Below, one piece after another: positions 54,993 through 64,000 of a stretch of 64,000 bases of DNA; position 1 is the first letter of the stretch, and each line of letters starts with the position of its first letter. The stretch is from Hymenobacter sedentarius (GTDB lineage Bacteria; Bacteroidota; Bacteroidia; Cytophagales; Hymenobacteraceae): the NCBI RefSeq assembly GCF_001507645.1, contig NZ_CP013909.1, positions 1,674,001 through 1,738,000 of the forward strand, written 5' to 3'. Below the pieces are notes generated by a model, which worked only from the letters and a program-made list of their open reading frames with translations, searched no databases and had not been told where the DNA came from. A program made the translations under genes and the position numbers.

Positions 54993-56378
54993 TTAGTCGG
55001 GCCGGCTGCGGCTATGGCCACCGCCGCTGTTGTTGGACGGCGCGGAGTACGAGGGCTCGCTGGAGCGCTGCGGCTGCTCGTACGACTGCTGCCGCTGGGG
55101 CTGCGGTTGCTCATAAGCGCGCTGCTGTTGCTGCTGGGGCTGCTCGTAGGAGCGTTGCGGCTGCTGCGGCTGTTCGTAAGCGCGCTGGCGGGAAGGCTGC
55201 TCGGTGGCCTGGCTCCCACTGTTGCTCGGCTCCGTTAGGATGTTCTGGAAGAAGCCACCCCGGCGGCGCTGGCCTTCCTGGGGCTGGGCCCGGTCGTTGC
55301 CCTGGGGCGCGGCCTCATCGTTGCGCCACCGGCCGCGGCTGTTGTCGCGCGTTACCTGGCCGCCCTCGGTGGGCTGGCTCATGTCGCGGTACGAGGGCTG
55401 CTCGGTGCGTTCCGGCCGGCGGGGTTCGTTATAGGCGTTGCGGCCGGGCGTCGACTCAGTAGGCTGAGGGGCCGCAGTTTCCTGCGTACGTACCCGGCCT
55501 TCGTTGGGCGCCGAGGTGTAAGGCTGGGTCGTTGGGTTGGGCATGGCCACGCGGTCATCGTTCCGCACGCGGCCGTTGCCAGTACCGGTTGTGCCAGCGC
55601 CGCCCGGGTTGCTCACGTTGCCACCCGACGAGTAACGGTCGTCGGAGGAACGGTCGGTGCGGTGGCCGGAGGTATGGGGACGAGCGTTGTCGCCACCCGA
55701 ATACCGGTTCCCGTAGCTGTAGTTGTTGCCGCCGTAATAGCTGCTACCGTAGTAGTTGTTGCCATAGTAAGCGCCCCGGCCGTAGTAGCCGCCGTAGAAG
55801 GGGCTGCTGTAGTAGAACGGGTCGTAGAACCCACCGCCGTAGCCGTAGGCATAGGGCCGGGCATAGCCGTAGTAGGCGCTGCTGTAGCCATAGGGCCGCC
55901 CAAAGCCAAGGCTGATGCTAAGGCTCGAGCCGTATCCGTAGCCAAAGGGGCTGTAGATGGGGCTATAAAACGGGTCGCAGTATGCGTAGGGAGAAAAGCC
56001 GCAAGCGCCGGCTCCCCAGCCATAGCCGTAGCCGCCGGAGTAGCTCAGGCTGGTGTAGGGGCTGTAGGGAGTGTAGTACGTCACGCCGGGGCCGTAGCCC
56101 GGCACGCCGCGCATGTAGGTATAGGTGTTGTCGTAGTACTGATCCGAGCCGCTGTTTTGGCGCGCCGATGGCTGGTTGGTGTTGCCGTGGTAGTCGGGGT
56201 TGGCGGCTTCGTTGGTGCTGGCCGGCGCCGTAGCCGTGCTCACCACCGCCGTGGTATGGTCTTTAGAAGAATAATAGACCCCATCGTCTTCCGACGAAGC
56301 GAGGCCCGCAGTGCTCGCACAGCCACCCAACGCGAGCAAGGCCAAAGCGGGCAAAAAAGCGGTGAGCAGGTTTTTCAT
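54993..56378 (-). CDS. Low-complexity Gly/Tyr- and Gln/Pro-rich lipoprotein
   Basis: A 461-residue lipoprotein, lipobox LALGGC (Cys20). Three zones: a Thr/Ala/Asn region (about 25-85); an aromatic zone about 90-235 with YGYGWGAGACGFSPYAYCDP, YYGRGAYYGNNYYGSSYYGG and similar repeats; and a Gln/Pro/Arg zone whose end is repeats of the form AYEQPQ/SYEQPQ (about 400-445). The aromatic zone resembles prion-like, phase-separating sequences. No folded domain is visible, so an outer-membrane or extracellular matrix role is a guess. A strand of extracytoplasmic Gly/Tyr-rich lipoproteins is common in Hymenobacter. Confidence 0.7.
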   Translation of the reverse strand: MKNLLTAFLPALALLALGGCASTAGLASSEDDGVYYSSKDHTTAVVSTATAPASTNEAANPDYHGNTNQPSARQNSGSDQYYDNTYTYMRGVPGYGPGVTYYTPYSPYTSLSYSGGYGYGWGAGACGFSPYAYCDPFYSPIYSPFGYGYGSSLSISLGFGRPYGYSSAYYGYARPYAYGYGGGFYDPFYYSSPFYGGYYGRGAYYGNNYYGSSYYGGNNYSYGNRYSGGDNARPHTSGHRTDRSSDDRYSSGGNVSNPGGAGTTGTGNGRVRNDDRVAMPNPTTQPYTSAPNEGRVRTQETAAPQPTESTPGRNAYNEPRRPERTEQPSYRDMSQPTEGGQVTRDNSRGRWRNDEAAPQGNDRAQPQEGQRRRGGFFQNILTEPSNSGSQATEQPSRQRAYEQPQQPQRSYEQPQQQQQRAYEQPQPQRQQSYEQPQRSSEPSYSAPSNNSGGGHSRSRPD

Positions 56379-56649
56379 GGCTGAAAACTAAAAAGTGGGG
56401 AGGCTTACGGTAAAGTAACGACGCAAACGGAGGAAGCTGAATGAAGGAACAGTACTCCGCAATAGATTAACAAGCAGCCCGCACGAAGAAAGTTGCCACT
56501 GCCCACCTAGTGCGGGCAATCCAGCAAATAGACTCAATGCTATGTCCGCGCATTAGTAACGTAATTTGACCCCGAAACGGTGCCACTTGGTGGAGTCAAA
56601 TCTTGTACCAGAAATCAGGACTATTTCAATTAATTCTAAGATGCCTCCC

Positions 56650-58125
56650 ATGAGCAAAAAGTTGCCCACCCGTCAAGAAGATTATTCGCTTTGGTACAAT
56701 GAGTTAGTGAAGCGTGCCGGGCTCGCCGAAAACTCGGCCGTGCGGGGCTGCATGGTTATCAAGCCCTACGGCTACGCCATCTGGGAAAAAATGCAGCGCC
56801 AGCTCGACGATATGTTCAAGCGCACTGGCCACGAAAATGCCTATTTCCCCATTTTCATCCCAAAAAGCCTGTTCGAGGCCGAGGAGAAAAACGCCGAGGG
56901 CTTTGCCAAGGAATGCGCCGTGGTAACGCACTACCGCCTCCAGACCGACCCCGACCACCCCGGCAAGCTGCGCGTGGACCCGGCCGCCAAGCTGGAGGAA
57001 GAGCTGGTGGTGCGCCCCACCTCTGAGGCCATCATCTGGAGCACCTACAAAAACTGGGTGCAGAGCTACCGTGACCTGCCGCTGCTCATCAACCAGTGGG
57101 CCAACGTGGTGCGCTGGGAAATGCGGACCCGCCTGTTTTTGCGCACCGCCGAATTCCTGTGGCAGGAAGGCCACACGGCCCACGCCACCGCCGAAGAAGC
57201 TGTGGCCGAAACCCGCCAGATGCTCGACGTGTACGCCGAGTTTGCCGAGGAGCACATGGCCCTACCCATTATCAAGGGCGTAAAAACCCCCAACGAGCGG
57301 TTTGCCGGCGCCGAGGATACCTATTGCATCGAGGCACTGATGCAGGACGGCAAAGCCCTGCAGGCCGGCACCAGCCACTTCCTGGGTCAGAACTTCGCCA
57401 AGGCGTTTGACGTGACCTATGCCACCAAAGAAGGCGGCCTGGAGCACGTGTGGGGCACCAGCTGGGGCGTGAGCACCCGCCTAATGGGCGCCCTCGTAAT
57501 GGCCCACTCCGACGACGAAGGCCTGGTGCTGCCTCCCAAGCTGGCCCCGATTCAGGTGGTCATCGTGCCCATTTACAAGACCGGCGAGCTCGACGCACTG
57601 CTTGAGCGCATCCGGCCCATCCAGCAGGGCCTCATCGCGCGCGGCATTGCCGTGAAAGTGGACAGCCGCGACACCGAGCGCCCCGGCTTCAAGTTTGCCG
57701 AGTGGGAGATGAAGGGCGTGCCCGTGCGCCTGGCCATTGGCGCCCGCGACCTCGACAATGGCACCGTGGAGGTAGCCCGCCGCGACACCAAGGAGAAAAT
57801 GAGCCTGCCCCTGGCCGACATCGTGGCCAGCGTCGACCAGCTGCTCAACGACATTCAGCTCAATATTTACGCCAAGGCCAAGAAATTCCGCGAAACCCAC
57901 ACCACCCGCGTGGATAGCTACGACGAGTTTAAGCGCGTGCTCGACAATGAGGCGGGCTTCGTGCTGGCGCACTACGACGGAACTTCCGAAACGGAAGAGC
58001 GCATCAAGGACGAAACCAAAGCCACCGTGCGCTGCCTGGCCCTGAACGAGCCCGACGAAGACGGCATTTGCATGGTGACCGGCAAGCCAAGTACGCGCCG
58101 CGCCTACTTCGCCCGCGCTTATTAG
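56650..58125 (+). CDS. proS: Prolyl-tRNA synthetase (type 3, archaeal/eukaryote-like)
   Basis: A 491-residue class II synthetase that charges tRNA(Pro). The catalytic core shows [40 protein letters not shown], motif 2 [20 protein letters not shown] and [20 protein letters not shown]. The anticodon-binding domain follows ([20 protein letters not shown]), then the C-terminal zinc-type domain of the eukaryote-like class ending [18 protein letters not shown]. It lacks the bacterial editing INS insertion. ATG 56650 ([15 protein letters not shown]) is preferred to ATG 56641 three codons earlier. Confidence 0.95.
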   Translation: MSKKLPTRQEDYSLWYNELVKRAGLAENSAVRGCMVIKPYGYAIWEKMQRQLDDMFKRTGHENAYFPIFIPKSLFEAEEKNAEGFAKECAVVTHYRLQTDPDHPGKLRVDPAAKLEEELVVRPTSEAIIWSTYKNWVQSYRDLPLLINQWANVVRWEMRTRLFLRTAEFLWQEGHTAHATAEEAVAETRQMLDVYAEFAEEHMALPIIKGVKTPNERFAGAEDTYCIEALMQDGKALQAGTSHFLGQNFAKAFDVTYATKEGGLEHVWGTSWGVSTRLMGALVMAHSDDEGLVLPPKLAPIQVVIVPIYKTGELDALLERIRPIQQGLIARGIAVKVDSRDTERPGFKFAEWEMKGVPVRLAIGARDLDNGTVEVARRDTKEKMSLPLADIVASVDQLLNDIQLNIYAKAKKFRETHTTRVDSYDEFKRVLDNEAGFVLAHYDGTSETEERIKDETKATVRCLALNEPDEDGICMVTGKPSTRRAYFARAY

Positions 58126-58151
58126 GAATTGGTTTAAAAGCCAATTTGAGA

Positions 58152-58247
58152 GAACGTCATGCTGAGCTGGCCGAAGCATCTCTACGGCACAACTAATCAA
58201 GAATTAGGATTGTGGTAGAGATGCTTCGGCCAGCTCAGCATGACGTT
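58152..58247. repeat. GTCATGCTGAGC-family inverted repeat
   Basis: Centre CTGGCC on the left and GGCCAG on the right; compare CTGGTC/GACCAG at 17674. The loop is of the AACTAAT...GAATTAGGATTGTGGTA subtype. It lies between proS and nfeD, both on the plus strand. Confidence 0.85.
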
Positions 58248-58295
58248 TTTTTGTTTGATATTAACGTAATTAGGTTAAATATTTCCTGACTTCCC

Positions 58296-58760
58296 ATGCC
58301 TTGGCTCACTATTGCGATGCTGCTGTTGTTCGGCCTGCTGTTTGTGGCGGCTGAGGTCATTTTTATTCCCGGCACTACGGTAGTGGGAGTGGTGGGCTTT
58401 GTGCTGCTTGTGATAGGGGTCTGGATGGGGTACCGTGACCTGGGCACGCCCGTTGGCCACTACGCGCTGGCCGGTGTGGTGGTACTGGCCGGGCTGATAG
58501 TGTACGTGGGGCTGCGGCCCAAAAACCTCGCGCGTGTGGCCCTCACCAGCGTGAATACCGCGGCGGTGAAGGATGTGCGGTGGCCCGACGTAGCGCCCGG
58601 CACGGTGGGCCGTACCCTTTCGGCGCTGCGGCCGTCGGGCACGGCACTGTTTGGGGCCGAGCGGCGCGAAGTGGTGACGCGGGGCGAATTTGTGGCCACC
58701 GGCAGCCAGGTGCGCGTGTTGGGAATTGAGCACAACCGCATTATAGTAGCAGCTGCATAG
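58296..58760 (+). CDS. NfeD-like membrane protein
   Basis: A 154-residue protein with three hydrophobic helices (about 4-22, 24-43, 54-72) and a C-terminal OB-fold domain (RPSGTALFGAERREVVTRGE through QVRVLGIEHNRIIVA). Short NfeD proteins partner flotillins and are thought to help organise membrane microdomains. The floA gene starts 31 bp downstream, giving the common nfeD-floA operon. ATG 58296 begins the first helix directly. Confidence 0.88.
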   Translation: MPWLTIAMLLLFGLLFVAAEVIFIPGTTVVGVVGFVLLVIGVWMGYRDLGTPVGHYALAGVVVLAGLIVYVGLRPKNLARVALTSVNTAAVKDVRWPDVAPGTVGRTLSALRPSGTALFGAERREVVTRGEFVATGSQVRVLGIEHNRIIVAAA

Positions 58761-58791
58761 TTGGGTGTAAAATTCTGCGCTACCTTACGGC

Positions 58792-59796
58792 ATGAATTTC
58801 CCCTTATTTCCATTGGCGGTAGCAGCCGTTGTGCTGCTCGTGTTCCTGTACTTTTTCCCCATCAGCCTGTGGGTCACGGCTATTTTTTCGGGGGTGCGGG
58901 TGAGCTTGTTTCAGCTGGCTTTCATGCGGGTTCGGAAGGTGCCGCCTTCGCTCATCGTCAATTCGCTAATTACGTCTACCAAGGCCGGCTTGCAGCTGAC
59001 CGCCAACGACCTGGAGACGCACTTCCTGGCCGGGGGCAACGTGCCCAGCGTCATCAAGGCCCTGATTTCGGCCGATAAGGCCAATATTCCGCTTTCCTTC
59101 AAACAGGCCACCGCCATCGACCTGGCGGGGCGCAACGTGTTTGAGGCCGTGACCACCAGCGTGAACCCGAAGGTGATTAACACGCCCAACGTGGCGGCGG
59201 TGTCGCAGGATGGCATTCAGCTCATTGTTATTGCCCGGGTTACGGTGCGCGCCAATATTGCCCAACTGGTGGGCGGTGCCGGCGAAGAAACCATTCTGGC
59301 GCGGGTAGGCGAGGGCATTGTGACCAGCATCGGTTCGTCGAAATCGCACAAGGAGGTGCTGGAAAACCCGGACAAGATTTCCAAGCTGGTGCTCTCCAAA
59401 GGCCTGGATGCGGGCACGGCGTTCGAAATCCTCTCTATCGACATCGCCGACGTAGACATTGGAGAAAACATCGGGGCCAAACTTCAAATTGACCAGGCAG
59501 CAGCCGACCTGCGCGTAGCTGAGGCCCGCGCAGAAGAGCGCCGCGCCATGGCCGTGGCCGTGGAGCAGGAAAACCGCGCCAAAACTCAGGAAGCCAAGTC
59601 CCGCGTGGTAGAAGCCGAGGCCGAGATTCCCAAAGCCATTGCCGAGGCTTTCCGCAGCGGAAACCTGGGCGTGATGGACTACTACAAAATGCGCAACGTG
59701 CAGGCCGATACCGAAATGCGCGATTCCATTGCGAACCCCGGCGGTAGCGGCAGCGGCAGCATCAAGCCGGGCAGGGAAGAAGGGCGACAGAGCTAA
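58792..59796 (+). CDS. floA: Flotillin-like protein FloA
   Basis: A 334-residue membrane scaffold. A short N-terminal membrane segment ([20 protein letters not shown] and a second hydrophobic stretch) is followed by the PHB/SPFH domain ([60 protein letters not shown]) and a coiled-coil tail of Ala/Glu/Arg heptads ([20 protein letters not shown]). FloA organises membrane microdomains and affects envelope homeostasis. TACCTTAC ends three bases before its ATG, so it may also have its own transcript. Confidence 0.94.
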   Translation: MNFPLFPLAVAAVVLLVFLYFFPISLWVTAIFSGVRVSLFQLAFMRVRKVPPSLIVNSLITSTKAGLQLTANDLETHFLAGGNVPSVIKALISADKANIPLSFKQATAIDLAGRNVFEAVTTSVNPKVINTPNVAAVSQDGIQLIVIARVTVRANIAQLVGGAGEETILARVGEGIVTSIGSSKSHKEVLENPDKISKLVLSKGLDAGTAFEILSIDIADVDIGENIGAKLQIDQAAADLRVAEARAEERRAMAVAVEQENRAKTQEAKSRVVEAEAEIPKAIAEAFRSGNLGVMDYYKMRNVQADTEMRDSIANPGGSGSGSIKPGREEGRQS

Positions 59797-59806
59797 CGTC
59801 CCGTTT

Positions 59807-59978
59807 GTCATTGCGAGGAGGCACGACGAAGCAATCCGTCCTCTCCCTGCGACCAGCCCCTGAGTTGTGACAAGCCCAAATAAAAAAGCCCCGGCTCTGA
59901 GCAGAGCCGGGGCTTTTCACATTAGGAGGCTAGTCGCTGAGACCAGGACAGATTGCTTCGCTACGCTCGCAATGACAG
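59807..59978. repeat. GTCATTGCGAG-family inverted repeat enclosing a terminator
   Basis: Left arm GTCATTGCGAGGAGGCACGA to GCAATCCGTCCTCTC (59807-59845), right arm GATTGCTTCGCTACGCTCGC to AATGAC (59951-59978). Only the outer ends match well. The terminator at 59882-59917 is in the loop, as in the copy at 40431. Confidence 0.75.
59882..59917. terminator. Rho-independent terminator after floA
   Basis: AAAAAAGCCCCGGCTCTG pairs with CAGAGCCGGGGCTTTT around a two-base loop, between convergent floA and the OmpA/PD40 gene. Confidence 0.92.
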
Positions 59979-59999
59979 ACAGTAAGCTAAGCGCAGGGC

Positions 60000-62078
60000 T
60001 TACTTCTTCGTGATGGTAAACTCTACGCGGCGGTTCTTGGCCCGGGTTTCCTCTTGGTCGTTGCTGGCAATGGGCTTGGTGCCGCCGTAGCCCTCGGTGG
60101 TGATGCGGCCGCCGTTGATGCCGTGGCTGCTGAGGTATTTCTTCACCTCGTTCACCCGGTCTTGGCTCAATTTCAGGTTAAGGGCAGGGTCGCCTTGGTT
60201 GTCGGTGTGGCCCGAGATTTTGATTTCCACCGTGGGGTAATCTTTCATAATCCGGATGAGGCGCGCGAGCTCGGGGTAGGAGCTGGTGTTCAGGTAGTAC
60301 TTACTCTGCTGGAAGAAGATGTTGTTCAGCTTCACCGTCTGGCCCACGTTGAAGGGCACAAGGAACAAGTCTTCCTTCTGCTCCGAGTATTTGTCCTTGG
60401 CCGTTACATCGAGGTTGGCGTTTTCGGCGAGGTAGCCTTTGGCTTCGGCGCGCATGCCATACTGCACGCCGCTGGGCAGCACAATGGTGTAGGAACCGTC
60501 GACGGGGTCGGTTTCGGTGACCCCGATTTCTTCACCCGTGAGCAGGTTTTCGTAGTGAATGATGGCACGCACGGGCTTCTTGGTATTCACGTCGAGCACG
60601 CGGCCCGTTACCAGCGTCACCACTTCGGGCTGGAAGGCGGGCGCCAGCGAAATGCGGAATATGTCCTTGGAGTTGTCGATGCCATTGCGCGAGGACACGA
60701 GGTAGGCATCCTGGCCGGCGGCCGAAATGGTGTAGTAAGCGTCGAAGTCTGGCGAGTTCACCACCGGGCCCAGGTTGCGGGGCGGGCTCCAGTTGGTCCA
60801 GGTATCGTCGAGGCGCTTGGTGTAGAAGATGTCCGATTTGCCGTAGCCGCCCCTGCCTTCGCTGGCGAAGTACAGGGTCTTTTCGTCGGCGGCCAGGAAG
60901 GGGGCAAAGTCCGACTTGTCGGTGTTCACGTTCGGGCCCAGATTCTTGGGCTTGGTCCAGGCATTGGGGGCATCGGGCACGGGAAAGCTCACGAAGATGT
61001 CCTGGCCGCCTTTGCCGTCGGGGCGGTCCACGGCCATCAGCAGGGCCTTGCCCGAGGTGGCCAGAAAGAAATCGACGTGCTCCTTGTCGTTGTTGATAAA
61101 GTCTTTGATGTCCTGCGGGATGGGCTGCGTCCAGCCCATGCGGGTGCGCTTGCTGAGGCTGCAGCCCAAGGGGTCGAGGGTGCCGTCGCGGTTATAGATG
61201 TTGATGAGAATGGCGCTCTGGCCATTGGCCGACACCGAGGCCAGGCCGTTGGGGTCGTCGGGGGTGTTCACGGGGCTGCCCAGGTTTTTGGCCTGGTTCC
61301 AGGTTTTGTTTTTGCCGCTGGCCAGGCTGGAGTACCACACGTCTTGCGGGTCGCGGCTGCCGCCCACGTTGCCGGGGTGGCTCTGGCGGGCGAAGTACAG
61401 CGTGCGGCCGTCGGGCGAGATAACGGGGTGCGTGTCCACGTAGCGCGTGTTCACGTTCGGGCCCAGATTCACCAGCGACGAGTCGAACTGCGTGGAAAGC
61501 ACCGCGTCGGGGCCTTTGGGCGCATCAAAGGCCTTTTTTACCATGGTGGAGGCCACGTCGGCGATGCCGATGGCGTCAATCTGGTTCACGCCTTCCACCT
61601 TGCCGGTGTTCATGCGCACCACCACGCCCAGCGTGCGGTATTCGGCCGCGGGGAAGCGCACTTCCAGGGTGCGGAAGGGCTCGGGCAGCGGGCCGGGGTT
61701 GTCGTTGGAGTACACCTCGTGGTGCCCGCCTTTGGTATCAACCAGCTCAATTTTGGTGATGGATCCAGGGTTGAAGTTCTCAACCACCGTCACCTGCTGG
61801 GCGGCTATCGAGCGGGCAAAGCGAACCTCGATGAACTCATTCGGCCCTTCTTTTTTCGGAATCCAGGCGTCGTTGCTGATTTGGCCCAGTGGCAGGGCAT
61901 TGGGCGTGCTCAGTACCTGAGCCGGCGAGAAGGGCTCCTTGCCTTCCGATTTCTGCGACGACACCGCCACCAGGCGGGCCGCCCACAGTACGTGTTGCGC
62001 CTGAGCGGTGGGGGCGGCCAGGAGCAACAGCGCTACCGGCCCAAGGGCCAATAGGCGCGACACAAAGGAATTAATCAT
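60000..62078 (-). CDS. OmpA family protein with PD40 propeller and CarboxypepD domain
   Basis: A 692-residue exported protein. Signal peptide to about residue 28 (LLLLAAPTAQAQ); a PD40/WD40-like propeller (HPVISPDGRTLYFARQSHPG, FAPFLAADEKTLYFASEGRG); a carboxypeptidase-regulatory domain (TLVTGRVLDVNTKKPVRAII); and a C-terminal OmpA peptidoglycan-binding domain (IKISGHTDNQGDPALNLKLS, the DRV and NRRVEF motifs). Such proteins tie the outer membrane to the wall and are used in Bacteroidota gliding or secretion machinery. It ends the 60 kb block; the next 423 bp hold no gene. Confidence 0.9.
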   Translation of the reverse strand: MINSFVSRLLALGPVALLLLAAPTAQAQHVLWAARLVAVSSQKSEGKEPFSPAQVLSTPNALPLGQISNDAWIPKKEGPNEFIEVRFARSIAAQQVTVVENFNPGSITKIELVDTKGGHHEVYSNDNPGPLPEPFRTLEVRFPAAEYRTLGVVVRMNTGKVEGVNQIDAIGIADVASTMVKKAFDAPKGPDAVLSTQFDSSLVNLGPNVNTRYVDTHPVISPDGRTLYFARQSHPGNVGGSRDPQDVWYSSLASGKNKTWNQAKNLGSPVNTPDDPNGLASVSANGQSAILINIYNRDGTLDPLGCSLSKRTRMGWTQPIPQDIKDFINNDKEHVDFFLATSGKALLMAVDRPDGKGGQDIFVSFPVPDAPNAWTKPKNLGPNVNTDKSDFAPFLAADEKTLYFASEGRGGYGKSDIFYTKRLDDTWTNWSPPRNLGPVVNSPDFDAYYTISAAGQDAYLVSSRNGIDNSKDIFRISLAPAFQPEVVTLVTGRVLDVNTKKPVRAIIHYENLLTGEEIGVTETDPVDGSYTIVLPSGVQYGMRAEAKGYLAENANLDVTAKDKYSEQKEDLFLVPFNVGQTVKLNNIFFQQSKYYLNTSSYPELARLIRIMKDYPTVEIKISGHTDNQGDPALNLKLSQDRVNEVKKYLSSHGINGGRITTEGYGGTKPIASNDQEETRAKNRRVEFTITKK

Positions 62079-62501
62079 AGAAGGAATAGCAGAAAAAGTA
62101 AAACTCCAGGGGCATGGCTGGCCAGAGTATCAGCGTAGTAGCAGGCCCAGGCGGCTTTATTTACAGCTAACCTAATGAAAAACTAGTTCCCGGGCCACAT
62201 CGCGCCGTGCATTGCCGTCCCGTTGCAGCTTCTCGCAGCAGTTTGATAGGGCTGGTTTGGAGGGGATAATTAGGTGGTTTTCGGCGCGTTTGGGCCGTGG
62301 CGGGCCAGGCGCTGCTCTTGGGATAGGCGCGCTGGCCAAGTGGGAATTTAGCTAGATGCGCTTAGAGCTTGAGCCGCTCGCAGGTACTGGTGGGAAGGGA
62401 CACGTTGCCAGCCGGTGCATTACCACCCGGGCACCGACCATAAAAGCCAGTTGGGCAAGCGGTGGGCAATAAGGGAGCATTCTTACGGAAGCGGAATCTC
62501 G
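62079..62501. other. 423 bp intergenic region, no recognised feature
   Basis: Lies between the start of the OmpA/PD40 gene and the stop of the hybrid kinase, both on the minus strand. The only open frames are antisense shadows or short. I see no hairpin, repeat copy or clear promoter consensus, although ATG-proximal TTTTACTTTTT (about 62090) may be a weak -7 region for the OmpA gene. Confidence 0.5.
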
Positions 62502-64000
62502 TCAGGCGGGCACTTCCATCGGCAGCACGCGCAGCAGCTCTTCCAGCGCCAGCGCCAGCTGGCCGGCTGCGCTTTGGCGTTCGGCATCGGAGCTGGTGGC
62601 GGCCTCCAGGCATTGGAGCCAGGGCGCCAGGCCGGCGGCCCCGAGCAGCTGCAGCGAGGGCCGCAGCTTGTGGGCCACGGCGGCCGCGGTGGGCCAGTTG
62701 CCTGCGGCCTGGGCGGCGCGCAGGTCGGCTACGCTGCCGGGCGTGTTGGTGCGGAAGGACGTCAGGATGCGGTTCATGAAGGCCGTGTTACCGCGGGCCG
62801 TTTGGTGAAGCAGGGCCAGGTCGAAGGGTGGTTTCTCCTCGGGTGGCGCGGCGGCCGGACTGGCGTCTGGCGTCGCGGCGGGTTCGCTCGGCGGCGCGGG
62901 TGCCTCCGTCGAAGGGGCATCGGGGCGGGAATTCGGGCGCGGTAATTCCACCAAAGGCCCGTTGGCGCCCGAAATCAGGGAGGCCAGCTTGCTGAGCAGC
63001 TCGGCTTCGTCGAACGGCTTGGACAGGGTGTCGTTCATGCCCGCGGCGGCGTACTTTTCCGCATCGGCCCGGAAGGCGTTGGCCGTGAGGGCGAGGATGG
63101 GCGTGGCGGCCCGCGCGGCATCGGGGTAGGCGCGGATGTGGGCCGTGGCTTCCAGACCGTTCATGCCCGGCATCTGGATGTCCATGAGGATGACGTCGTA
63201 GCGGCTCTGCTCGAATAGCACCAGGGCTTCGACGCCGCTGGCGGCTTCGTCGACGATTACGCCGTGGCTTTCCAGCAGCAGTTGGGCTACTTCGCGGTTC
63301 ACGGGGTTGTCTTCTACCAGCAGCACGCGGCGGCCGCGCACGGCCGCTTCCTGCACCGGCACAATGGGAGCCATGGCCGTACGGCGGGCCTCGGCGCTGG
63401 CTTTGGGCAGGGTCGTAATGAACGAAAACGAGCTGCCTTGCCCGTACTGGCTTTGCACCGTGAGCCGGCCCCCCATCTGGGCCACCAGCGCCCGGCTGAT
63501 GCTCAGGCCCAGGCCGGTGCCCCCAAACTGCCGGGTGGTGTCGGCGTAGGCCTGGGTAAACTCCTGGAAAATGCTCTCCAACTTGTCGGGCGCAATGCCA
63601 ATGCCGCTGTCCGTCACCCGGAACTCGGTGGTAAGGGTGTCCTCGGTTTCGCTCACAAAGTACCCGCCCACCGACACCGTGCCGCCCGACGGCGTAAACT
63701 TGATGGCGTTCGATAGCAGGTTAATCAGAATCTGGTTGAGCCGGTACGAATCGCCCACCACCCACGGCAGGGGGCAGGAGTCGCGCAGCAGCGTGCCCAC
63801 CACCCGGATGCCCTTTTCCTGCGCCTGTATCACCAGCGGCTCGGCCGCCTTGCCCATCGAATCGCAGAGGTTGAAGGCCGACTGTTCCAAATCCAGCTTG
63901 CCGGAGGTGATTTTGGCCATGTCGAGCACGTCGTTTACCACATTGAGCAGGTGGCGCCCCGAATGCTGAATGATGGCGGTGTAGTTGCGCTGCTGCTCGT
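62502..64000 (-). CDS. Hybrid sensor histidine kinase/response regulator with HPt domain (5' end outside window)
   Basis: At least 499 residues of a hybrid kinase; the N-terminal sensor part is beyond the window. In order are the end of the HisKA helix (YTAIIQHSGRHLLNVVNDVL), the ATPase domain (NLLSNAIKFTPSGGTVSVGG, QFGGTGLGLSISRALVAQMG), a receiver (VLLVEDNPVNREVAQLLLES; Asp in DVILMDIQMPGMNG; Lys in LSKPFDEAEL), a Pro/Ala-rich linker and a histidine phosphotransfer domain (VAHKLRPSLQLLGAAGLAPW). This is the BarA/ArcB layout, a complete phosphorelay in one chain. Confidence 0.93.
   Translation of the reverse strand, partial: EQQRNYTAIIQHSGRHLLNVVNDVLDMAKITSGKLDLEQSAFNLCDSMGKAAEPLVIQAQEKGIRVVGTLLRDSCPLPWVVGDSYRLNQILINLLSNAIKFTPSGGTVSVGGYFVSETEDTLTTEFRVTDSGIGIAPDKLESIFQEFTQAYADTTRQFGGTGLGLSISRALVAQMGGRLTVQSQYGQGSSFSFITTLPKASAEARRTAMAPIVPVQEAAVRGRRVLLVEDNPVNREVAQLLLESHGVIVDEAASGVEALVLFEQSRYDVILMDIQMPGMNGLEATAHIRAYPDAARAATPILALTANAFRADAEKYAAAGMNDTLSKPFDEAELLSKLASLISGANGPLVELPRPNSRPDAPSTEAPAPPSEPAATPDASPAAAPPEEKPPFDLALLHQTARGNTAFMNRILTSFRTNTPGSVADLRAAQAAGNWPTAAAVAHKLRPSLQLLGAAGLAPWLQCLEAATSSDAERQSAAGQLALALEELLRVLPMEVPA

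Noticed and set aside
62362..62613. A minus-strand open frame in the 423 bp gap beside the hybrid kinase.
   Set aside because: It overlaps the end of the kinase gene in another frame and its product is Arg/Pro/Ala-rich without recognisable features.

Overview
The window is chromosomal DNA from a high-GC member of the Bacteroidota, most likely Hymenobacter or a close relative. Lines of evidence: a 1019-residue TonB-dependent receptor with STN and carboxypeptidase-regulatory domains next to FecR/ECF-sigma genes, an S9 dipeptidyl-peptidase, an OmpA protein with PD40 repeats, an archaeal/eukaryote-type ProS, FloA/NfeD, and promoters with the TAnnTTTG -7 element. No rRNA, tRNA, CRISPR array, prophage or conventional insertion sequence was recognised. 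The only transposase-like gene is a single-copy REP-associated tyrosine transposase (RAYT).

Layout. 1-6 kb: 3' end of moaA, small-molecule enzymes, an MFS carrier, a cupin/SDR pair and a decayed MutS-family ATPase. 6-13.4 kb: a MOT1-type molybdate/sulfate transporter, a fluoroacetate-dehalogenase-like hydrolase, then a same-strand block (tartrate/D-malate dehydrogenase, glycerate kinase, DctA-type carrier, AEC carrier) that reads as a hydroxy-diacid to 2-phosphoglycerate route. 13.4-18.4 kb: TonB receptor, FecR anti-sigma and ECF sigma factor. 18.7-23 kb: fdhD, a small conserved protein and an FdhF/YdeP molybdoenzyme. With moaA and the MOT1 transporter these form a scattered molybdenum gene set. 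23-27 kb: hemA, an EamA exporter, the RAYT and a VOC protein. 27-30 kb: histidine kinase, response regulator and a convergent second kinase. 30-38 kb: amino-acid permease, two tandem Cys4-TM-CarboxypepD proteins, a CrtC-like lipoprotein, a kinase and dusB. 38-47.6 kb: CPBP protease, cdsA, glutamate dehydrogenase, psd, a YgiC/UPF0323 pair, msrC, ribD and prmC. 47.9-64 kb: catalase, S9 peptidase, envelope proteins, proS, nfeD-floA, OmpA/PD40 and a hybrid kinase that runs off the end.

The most unusual layer is intergenic. At least six families of long inverted repeats lie between genes. The commonest has fixed ends (GTCATGCTGAGC and GAAGCATCTC) and a variable centre that usually changes on both arms together. 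Several others enclose or adjoin a rho-independent terminator. One supplies a gene's start codon and another encodes the last codons of the RAYT. A second regulatory pattern is a TAnnTTTG element placed only 4-5 nt before start codons, which suggests leaderless transcripts. All calls come from reading the sequence; no database search was run.
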